Below, piece after piece: positions 1 through 7,300 of a DNA stretch of 10,831 bases; position 1 is the first letter of the stretch; every line of letters starts with the position of its first letter. This stretch comes from DASSUC01 sp035649895. GTDB taxonomy: Bacteria; Actinomycetota; Actinomycetes; Mycobacteriales; Micromonosporaceae. The DNA is taken from contig DASRIS010000153.1 of NCBI GenBank assembly GCA_035649895.1, positions 1-10,831 of the forward strand. Reading direction: 5' to 3'. Made by a program: the position numbers and the translations under genes. The notes below the pieces were generated by a model. That model ran no database searches. It was not told the DNA's origin and was given only the letters and a program-made list of their open reading frames with translations.

Positions 1-3000
1 GGGCAGTGGCGCCGGGAGCCGCCAGGGGCACCGGGCGGCCGCCGCGGAAGTGACGGACCGCGACCTGCCGGGGGGTACGCGCGCCAAGCAGGTCGAGCAG
101 GAGCCGCCCGCCGAGCGCGGGCGGGATGCCGTTGGCCGCGCCGACCGGGTCAGCACTGTCCACTGTGTCCATGGCGGGGTCCATGGCGAACGTGGCCGCC
201 GCCATGCCGACCTCCCGCCACCCGGACCAGCCCACGCTCAGCAGCCGGCCCGCGCTGACCTCGCCGGCCCGCACGAGGGCGTCGAGGACCGCGTTCGCCG
301 CCGCGTAGGCGGCGCCGCCGGCCTCCCCCTCGATCGCGGACCGGCTGGAGAAGGCGACGAAGAAGTCCAGCGGCGGCCGGTCGGCGAAGACCTCCGCCAC
401 CGCCAGCACACCCCCGACCTTGGCGGCGAAGACCTCGCCGGCCCGTTCGCCGGTGCTGAAGTCGACCAGCCCGCCGCCGGCCTGGCCAGCGAGGTGGAGC
501 ACCCCGTTGACCGGCCCGAACGCGGCAGTGACCCGCTCGACCAGGTCGCCCAGCGCCGCCGCGTCCGCGACGTCGCACGCGGCCGTCTCCACCTGGGCGC
601 CGAGCACACCCAGCTCCTCCACCAGCCCCGGCTCGGCGCGCCCGCCGCGGCTGAGCAGCACCAGCCGGGGCCGCAGCCCGGTGCCTGCCAGCGCCCGCGC
701 CACCGCGCCACCCAGCCCACCGAGGCCGCCGGTCAGCAGATAGACGCCGCCTCGGCGCAGCCCCGGCCCGTCGCCCGGGGCCAGCGGGTACGGCCGCTCG
801 GTGGGCACCCAGCGCCGGTCCCCGCGCAGCGCCACGACCTCGTTGCGTTGCCAGGCGCGTACCTCGTCGACCAGGTCCTGCTCGTCCACCCCGGCACCGA
901 GGTCGATGAGCTTCGCCGTCGCCCGGGGCTCCTCGCCGGGCAGGGTACGCACCAGGGCGGGCAGTGCGGCGTTACCCGGCCGCACCGGCTCGGCCCCGCC
1001 CACGTCGACCGCGCCCTGGGTGAGCACGAGCAGGCTGGGGCGCCGCCCGGACGGGGCCACCCGGCCGGCCAGCCGGACCAGCGCGCAGGCCGTGTGGAAG
1101 CCCAGCCGGAGCTGGTCGTCGACCTTCGCGGCCGGGTCGACGGCGCCGACCGTCTGGGCGTGGACCAACAGCCCGGGGTGGTCGTCGCGGTCGGCCAGCG
1201 CCGCCAGGACGGTACGCAGGTCGCCCGGCTCACCGGGCCGGATGACGAAGCTGCCGCCACCGTCGGCGTACGCGTCGCCTGGACGTACCGCGATGACCCG
1301 CAGCCCGGCCCGGCGCAGCTGCGCGGTGAGCTGGCGGGCCAACGTCCGGTCGGCGGGCAGCAGCGTGAGCGCGGTCAGCCCGTCGGCGGCTGCGGTGGCT
1401 GGCTGGCGCGGGCTCTCCACCCAGCTGACGAGGGAGAACGGCGAGACCGCGGCCTCACCCGACGGCTGGGCCGGCACCGCGGCCGGCCCAGGAGTGTCCA
1501 CAGTGTCCGCCCAGTGCCGCTGCCGCTGGTACGGGTAGCCAGGCAGCGGCACCCGCCGGACCGGCGCCCCGGCACCAGCCCCGGCCGAGGCGGCCTCATC
1601 CCGGCCCGGCCCGGTCTCGCCGGCTCCATCCTGGCCCGTCCTGTCCTGACCAGCCCCATCCCGACTGGTCCCGTCCCAGTCCAGGGCCGCCCAGTCGACC
1701 GGGTGGCCCTCGGCCCAGACCGTGGCGACGGCGGTGAGCACCGAGTGCCGGTCCCCCGGCGGCTCGGTACGCCGCTGCGGCAGCGTGGCGACGGCCCGGT
1801 GCCGGCCGCCGGTGACATCCGGGTGCTGGCGGGCCAGCACGGTGAGGGTCCGGCCGGGCCCGACCTCCACCAGCAGCCGGTCCCCGTCGGCCAGCAGCGC
1901 GTCCAGCGCCGCGCCGAACCGGACCGGCTCGACCAGCTGCCTCGACCAGAACGCCGGGTCGCCCGCCTCGGCCGCGGTCACCATCCGGCCGGTGGCGGCC
2001 GAGTAGAGCGGTGTCCGTGGCGGGCGCAGGTCCACCGCCCGTAGCGCCGCCTCGAACGGCGTCACCGCGCCGGCCATCATCGGGCTGTGGAACGCGTGCG
2101 AGGTACGCACCGGCCGGCAGGGCAGCCTGTGCTCCCGCGCCAGGAGCTGCACCCGGCCGATGGCGTCGACCGGACCGGCCACCACGACCTGCCGGGCGCC
2201 GTTGTCCACGGCGACCGACACCCCGTCGGCCAGCAGCGGCGTGACAGCCTCGACCGAGCCGGCCAACGCCAGCATCCCGCCGGCCGGCATCGCCTGCATG
2301 GCCCGCGCCCGTACGGCGACCGCGCGGACCGCATCAGCGAGGGTGAGCACCTCGGCGACGGTGGCGGCGACCAGCTCGCCGACGCTGTGGCCGAGCAGCG
2401 CGGCCGGGGTTACCCCCCACACCTGCCAGGCCCGCGCCAGCGCATACCCGACGGCGAAGTGCAGCGGCTGCGCGACCGCGGTCGGTTCGAGGTCCTCGTC
2501 GCGGGTGGCGTCCTGCCACGCCTGCCGCAGCGGCAGCCCCTCAGCGCCGAAGAGGTCAAGACACTCGTCCAGCGCGGCGGCGAACGCGGGCACGTGCGTG
2601 TACAGGTCAATGGCGACGCCGGCATGCTGCGAGCCCTGCCCGGGGAAGAGGAACGCCACACCGCGCAGGCCTTCCCGCTCCCCGGTGGGGGAGGCGACGC
2701 CACGCAGGCCCTCCCGCTCGCCCGAGATGGAGGCGACGCCACGCGGGCTCTCCCGCTCGCCCGGGAGCGGCGCGACGCCACGCGGGCCCGGGCGCTCCGC
2801 CGGCCGGATGACCGCGGCTGAGCGCGGGTCGGCCAGGGCGGCCGCCGCCTCGGCCGCGTTCGTGGCGACGGCGGCGCCGCGGTACCGGTGCAGCGAGCGC
2901 CCGCGCTGCAAGGTCGCCACGCTGTCGGCGAAGCCCGCCGCGCCGGCGCGGGCGAAGTGCCCACCGAGCCTTTCCCGGTACGCCGCCTCGGCCTGCGCCG

Positions 3001-4369
3001 ACGCGGCGGACCAGACCACGACGCGGGGCCGCTGCGGCCGTACGACCCGGTCGACCGCTGGCGCCTCCTCGACGATGGCGTGCGCGTTCGTGCCGCCCAT
3101 GCCGAGCGCGCTGACGCCGGCCAGCCGCGGCCGGCCCGGCGTACGCGGCCAGGCGCTGGTGGCGGCGGGGATGTAGAACGGGGAGCCGTCCAGCGCCAGC
3201 TTCGGGTTCGCCTCGGTGAAGCTGGCGTTCGCCGGGACCGCCTCGTGCGCCAGCGCCAGCACCACCTTGATGAGCGAGGTGACCCCGGCGGCGTGGCCGA
3301 GGTGCCCGACGTTGCCCTTCACCGACGCCAGCGCGCAGCTCGCCGGGGCCAGCGCGGTCCCCGCCATGCGGCGGAACGCGGCGCCCAGGGCGGCCACCTC
3401 GACCGGGTCGCCTAGCACGGTGGCCGTGCCGTGCGCCTCCACCAGGCCGATGTCCTCGGCGCCGACCCCGGCCAGCGCGATGGCCTCGGCGATGACGGTG
3501 GCCTGCCCGGTCACGCTGGGCGCGGTGAAGCCCACCTTGCCCGACCCGTCGTTGTTGACCGCGGTGGACCGGACAACCGCGTGCACCCAGTCCCCGTCGG
3601 CGAGCGCGTCCCGCAGCCGCTTGAGGACCACCAGGCCGACACCGCTGCCGAAGACCGTGCCGGTGGCCGCCGCGTCGAACGGGCGGCAGTGCCCGTCCCG
3701 GCTCAGCGGCCCGCCCGGCTCCCACCAGTGCCCGTGCCCCAGCGGCAGCTCCACGTCCACCCCGCCGGCCAGGGCCAGCTCGCACTCCCCGCTGCGCAGC
3801 GCCTGCACCGCCAGGTGCACCGCGACAAGGGAGCTGGAGCAGGCGGTCTGCACGGTCAGGCTGGGCCCGCGCAGGCCCAGCTTGTACGAGGCCAGCAGGC
3901 TGACGTAGTCGGTGTTGTTCCAGGAGGTGAGCGACATGCCGGAGGTGCTGCGCAGGCTGCCCGGCCCGGCCGGTGCCAGCAGCTGCAGGTAGCGGTTTGT
4001 CCCGGCCGCCCCGAACACGCCGACGTCGCCCGTACGGCCGGGGGCGTAGCCGGCGTTCTCCAGGGCGGCGTGCGCGCACTCCAGGAACATCCGGATCTGC
4101 GGGTCACAGACCTGCGCCTCGCGGGGCGTGAGCCCGAACAGCTCAGCGTCGAACCCGTCGACGTCGCGGGCCGCGGCGACCGCTTTCACGTACGCCGGGT
4201 CGGCCAGTGCAGCGGCCGGCACACCCGCCGCGAGCAGCTCCTCGTCGCTCGGGAACGCGATGCCCTCAGCCCCCCGGTGCAGCAGCGACCAGAGCTGGTC
4301 GGTGTCATCAGCTCCGGGGAACCGGCCGGCGAGGCCGATGATGGCGATGGGTTCGTGGGTGCCGCTCAC
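1..4369 (-). CDS. Type I modular polyketide synthase, KS-AT-KR, 3' end cut by window edge
   Basis: Predicted to elongate the chain from the upstream NRPS with one malonyl unit and reduce it to a beta-hydroxyacyl chain. The frame is open from GTG (4369) to base 2, 1456 residues. KS covers about residues 4-430, with catalytic Cys177 in TACSSSL, His313 in EAHGTAT and His356 in KGNVGH. AT covers about 573-870, with GQGSQ at 577-581, Ser662 in GHSVGE and HAFH at 758-761, the malonyl-type signature. The post-AT linker ends at the YPYQRQRHW motif (residue 953). No DH follows. A KR with its structural half lies at about 970-1456: TGGLGGLG at 1213-1220, Lys1317, Ser1342, Tyr1355 and Asn1359, so it looks active. 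It has neither an LDD motif nor the A-type Trp, so alcohol stereochemistry is unclear. An ACP is expected beyond the edge. The start is supported by a GTGA overlap with the NRPS stop. The N-terminus is very short, without the usual coiled-coil docking helix. Product unknown. Confidence 0.97.
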   Translation of the reverse strand, partial: MSGTHEPIAIIGLAGRFPGADDTDQLWSLLHRGAEGIAFPSDEELLAAGVPAAALADPAYVKAVAAARDVDGFDAELFGLTPREAQVCDPQIRMFLECAHAALENAGYAPGRTGDVGVFGAAGTNRYLQLLAPAGPGSLRSTSGMSLTSWNNTDYVSLLASYKLGLRGPSLTVQTACSSSLVAVHLAVQALRSGECELALAGGVDVELPLGHGHWWEPGGPLSRDGHCRPFDAAATGTVFGSGVGLVVLKRLRDALADGDWVHAVVRSTAVNNDGSGKVGFTAPSVTGQATVIAEAIALAGVGAEDIGLVEAHGTATVLGDPVEVAALGAAFRRMAGTALAPASCALASVKGNVGHLGHAAGVTSLIKVVLALAHEAVPANASFTEANPKLALDGSPFYIPAATSAWPRTPGRPRLAGVSALGMGGTNAHAIVEEAPAVDRVVRPQRPRVVVWSAASAQAEAAYRERLGGHFARAGAAGFADSVATLQRGRSLHRYRGAAVATNAAEAAAALADPRSAAVIRPAERPGPRGVAPLPGERESPRGVASISGEREGLRGVASPTGEREGLRGVAFLFPGQGSQHAGVAIDLYTHVPAFAAALDECLDLFGAEGLPLRQAWQDATRDEDLEPTAVAQPLHFAVGYALARAWQVWGVTPAALLGHSVGELVAATVAEVLTLADAVRAVAVRARAMQAMPAGGMLALAGSVEAVTPLLADGVSVAVDNGARQVVVAGPVDAIGRVQLLAREHRLPCRPVRTSHAFHSPMMAGAVTPFEAALRAVDLRPPRTPLYSAATGRMVTAAEAGDPAFWSRQLVEPVRFGAALDALLADGDRLLVEVGPGRTLTVLARQHPDVTGGRHRAVATLPQRRTEPPGDRHSVLTAVATVWAEGHPVDWAALDWDGTSRDGAGQDRTGQDGAGETGPGRDEAASAGAGAGAPVRRVPLPGYPYQRQRHWADTVDTPGPAAVPAQPSGEAAVSPFSLVSWVESPRQPATAAADGLTALTLLPADRTLARQLTAQLRRAGLRVIAVRPGDAYADGGGSFVIRPGEPGDLRTVLAALADRDDHPGLLVHAQTVGAVDPAAKVDDQLRLGFHTACALVRLAGRVAPSGRRPSLLVLTQGAVDVGGAEPVRPGNAALPALVRTLPGEEPRATAKLIDLGAGVDEQDLVDEVRAWQRNEVVALRGDRRWVPTERPYPLAPGDGPGLRRGGVYLLTGGLGGLGGAVARALAGTGLRPRLVLLSRGGRAEPGLVEELGVLGAQVETAACDVADAAALGDLVERVTAAFGPVNGVLHLAGQAGGGLVDFSTGERAGEVFAAKVGGVLAVAEVFADRPPLDFFVAFSSRSAIEGEAGGAAYAAANAVLDALVRAGEVSAGRLLSVGWSGWREVGMAAATFAMDPAMDTVDSADPVGAANGIPPALGGRLLLDLLGARTPRQVAVRHFRGGRPVPLAAPGATA
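1598..1672 (-). repeat. Five 15-bp in-frame repeats in the post-AT linker of the PKS
   Basis: Residues 900-924 of the PKS read as five pentapeptides: GTSRD, GAGQD, RTGQD, GAGET and GPGRD. The 15-bp DNA units are similar but diverged. They sit in the linker between the AT and the YPYQRQRHW motif, where length variation should be tolerated. Confidence 0.75.
2645..2800 (-). repeat. Four 39-bp in-frame repeats running into the AT domain
   Basis: Residues 524-575 of the PKS are four 13-residue units: AERPGPRGVAPLP, GERESPRGVASIS, GEREGLRGVASPT and GEREGLRGVAFLF. The last unit is itself the first strand of the AT domain and runs directly into PGQGSQ. The last two units share GEREGLRGVA. This looks like tandem duplication of the AT entry segment into the KS-AT linker. 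Confidence 0.88.
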
Positions 4370-7300
4370 GGGACCTCTCCGAGCTCGCGGTAGAGGCGCT
4401 CGCGCAGCTGGCGCCGCTGCTGTGCCGGGTCGGGGCCGGCCGCTCCAGCGTCCCGGGCGCCGGCCGGCACCGCCTCCCGGCTACCGACCATCGCCGCCTG
4501 CCGGCTACCGGCGCTCACCGTCTCTCTGTTACCGGTGGGCGCGGGCTCCGGGTCGCGTGCGCCGTCTCCCGCGCCGCGGTGGGCCAGGTAGCGGGCCAGC
4601 GCCGCCAGGTTGGGGTGCTGGAACAGCGCGGTCACCGGCAGCTCCACCGCGAGCCGTTGGCTGAGCAGGGCGTGCAGGCGCACCAGGCCCACCGAGCTGA
4701 GCCCGCCGTCGAGGAAGTTCTCGTGCGGCGGCAGGTCCCGACCGGTCACCTCGCGCACCAGGCGGGACAGCTCGGCGACCACCGCGCCCGGCGTCCCTGC
4801 CCCATCAGGCCGGTCGTACCCGCCAGGCCGGTCGTACCCGTCGGGTGGCGCCGGCACGCCTGGCGCCGGCGGTACCGCGTCGTCGGGCGCCGCGGCGACC
4901 TTGTGGTTGTGGTCCGTGCCCAGCCGGGGCACCACCCGGATGTCAGCCGGCACCGCATACGGCGGCAGCACCCCGCGCAGCCGCGCCCGCACCTCGTCGG
5001 CCGAAAGCCGGCCCGGCAGAAGCTGGTCTGGTGGAAGCTGGTCTGGTGGAAGCTGATCTGGCGAAAGGCCGCCCGGCGGAGGCTGGCGGGAAGAACCCTG
5101 GCCGGAAGAGAGCCCGCCCGCCGCAGCGGCGACCACCTGCAGCACCAGCACCTCACCCGCGGGCGTCGACCTCAGCGTGACCAGCGCGTCCGCAACGTGC
5201 GGCAGACCCAGCGCGGCTGCCTCGACCTGCTCGGGCGCCACCCGGAAGCCGTCGACCAGCACCTGCCGGTCCAGCCGGCCGTCGAGGTGCACGCCGCCCC
5301 ACGGGTCCCGCCGGCCGAGGTCACCGGTGTGGTAGGCCCGGTACCCCGGCCGCCCGGCCGGGTCCGGGACGAACCGGCCGGCGTCCCCGCTGTCCCCGGC
5401 GTAGCCGAGCGCCAGGTGCGGGCTGCGGACCACCACCTCGCCGAGCTGCCCGATGCCCGCCAGGGCACCCGTGGCGTCGACCACGACCAGCTCCGCGCCG
5501 CCCACCCCAGCGCCGACCGGCAGCACCGCCTGGTCCGGCACGCCGGCCGGGAGCGGCTCGCCCGCCTCGGCAACGACCTGGCAGGACGCGACCTGCGGCG
5601 TCTCCGTGGTGCCGTACGCGTTGACGACCCGGGCCGGCGTGAGCCGGCGCAGCGCCCGGACCAGGCGTGCGGTGAGCGGCGCCCCGCCGCAGAGCACCAG
5701 GCGCAGGTCCGCAAGGCCCGCCGCCGGCTGCACTTGGCCATCCGCCGGCTGCACCGGGTGGTGCGGACCACCGGCTACCAGACCACCGGCTACCAGCAGC
5801 CCGAGCAGCGCCGGGGTCGCGTGCAGGATGGTGACCCGCGCCTCGCGGACGAACGTGAACAGCCGTTCCGGGCTGGCGAAGACGTCATCCGGCGGCACGA
5901 CGAGGGTGCCGCCGGCCATCAGCGGCACGAGCATGTCCCGCAGGACCGGGTCGTGGCCGAGGCCGGCCAGCAGCGCCACCCGGTCCCGCCCCGACGGGGC
6001 GAACGTCTCCAGGTACCACCCGAGCGTGCCGGCCAGCGCGCTGGGCGGGACCGCCACCGCAGCCGGGCGTCCGGTGGTGCCCGAGGTGAACAGCGCGTGG
6101 CTCGCGCCCGGCAGGCGCAGCGGCTCGGCCGCGGCGCTCCGCGCCAGCTGGAGGCCGCCCGGCGCCAGATGGAGGCCGCCGCCCGGCGCCAGATGGAAGC
6201 CACCATCCGCGCCGGGCAGCCGCAACGTCCACCTAGGACGAACGGTCTCCTCGTAGCCGCGCCGCACGAGGGCCGGCAGCGCCGCGTCGACCAGCACCGC
6301 CGTCGCACCCGCGGCCCACAGCCCGAGCAGCGCCACCGGCAGCCAGCGGCTGCGCTCCGCGTGCACCAGGACAAGGTCGCCGCCGGTCGCCCCGGCGCCG
6401 GCGGCGCCCGCCGCGAGCCGGTCCACCTCACCGACCAGGTCCGCGTACGACACGCCGCCGGCCGCGTCGCTGACCGCCACCGAGTGCGGTACGCGCGCCG
6501 CGGTAGCCCGTACCGCGTCGAGCATCCGCGGGGCGGCGGCCGGCGTGGTGGCGGCGGTGGGCACCAGCACGCCGGCGTCACCGGCCGCCGGCACGTCGCC
6601 CTCACCAGCCAGCCGGAGCCGGGACAGCGGAGCCGAGCCGCGGGTCGTGACGACCTGGCGGAGCACGCGCACGACCTGCTCGAGCAGCTCCCGGGCCACC
6701 CCGGCCGGGTAGCGGCCGGTGGCGTAGACCAGCTCCACCCGGTAGCCGTCCGGCCGGTGCAGGTAGAAGTTGAGGTCGAACAGTGCCGCCGGCGGTACCA
6801 CGTCGAGGTGGCTGGCTGGCACGCCGCCGAACGCCGGGGCCGGCGCGGCCTGGGTCATGTCGTTCACCCACACCTGGAACAGCGGGTTGCGCACCGGCGA
6901 CGCCGGCACGCCCAGCGCCTCGACAATGGCCTCGAAGGTGGCGGTGCTGTGCTCCAGCGCGCCGGCGTAGCGCTCCCGCACGTGCCCGAGCAGCGCCGCG
7001 ACGTCGGGCTGGGCGCCGACGTCCACCCGCAGCGGCAGGGTGGCCAGCAGGAAGCCGACCAGGTCCCGCTCCAGCTCGGCATAGCGGCGCGAGGCGGGCG
7101 TGCCGACGACCACTGTGGACTGTGCCGACCAGGCCGACAGGACCACCGCTACGCACGCCACGAACAGCGTGGCCGGGGTGACCGCGCGCTCCCGCCCGAA
7201 CGCGTCGACCCGCGCGCTGGTCCCGGTGTCGAGGACCACCGCGACCCGCTCACCCGCGGTGCTCGGCACGGCCGGGTCGGCCAGGTGGAACGGCAGCAGC

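Noticed and set aside
940..1560. A possible DH domain between AT and KR
   Set aside because: No HxxxGxxxxP motif is seen. The sequence passes from the YPYQRQRHW linker directly into the structural half of the KR.
50..2044. A 664-residue open frame on the plus strand
   Set aside because: Antisense shadow of the PKS with the same low-complexity composition, while the minus strand holds complete AT and KR motifs.
2029..2386. Methylmalonyl specificity for the AT
   Set aside because: The motifs are GHSVGE and HAFH, typical of malonyl-specific AT domains, rather than GHSQGE and YASH.
2607..4079. A 490-residue open frame on the minus strand in another frame
   Set aside because: It is out of frame with the KS-AT coding sequence, which carries all the catalytic motifs. 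The shadow is Arg/Gly-rich with no domain.
4438..6205. A CRISPR array, because of several short repeats
   Set aside because: The repeats differ between sites, keep the reading frame and have no uniform spacers, so they are coding tandem repeats.
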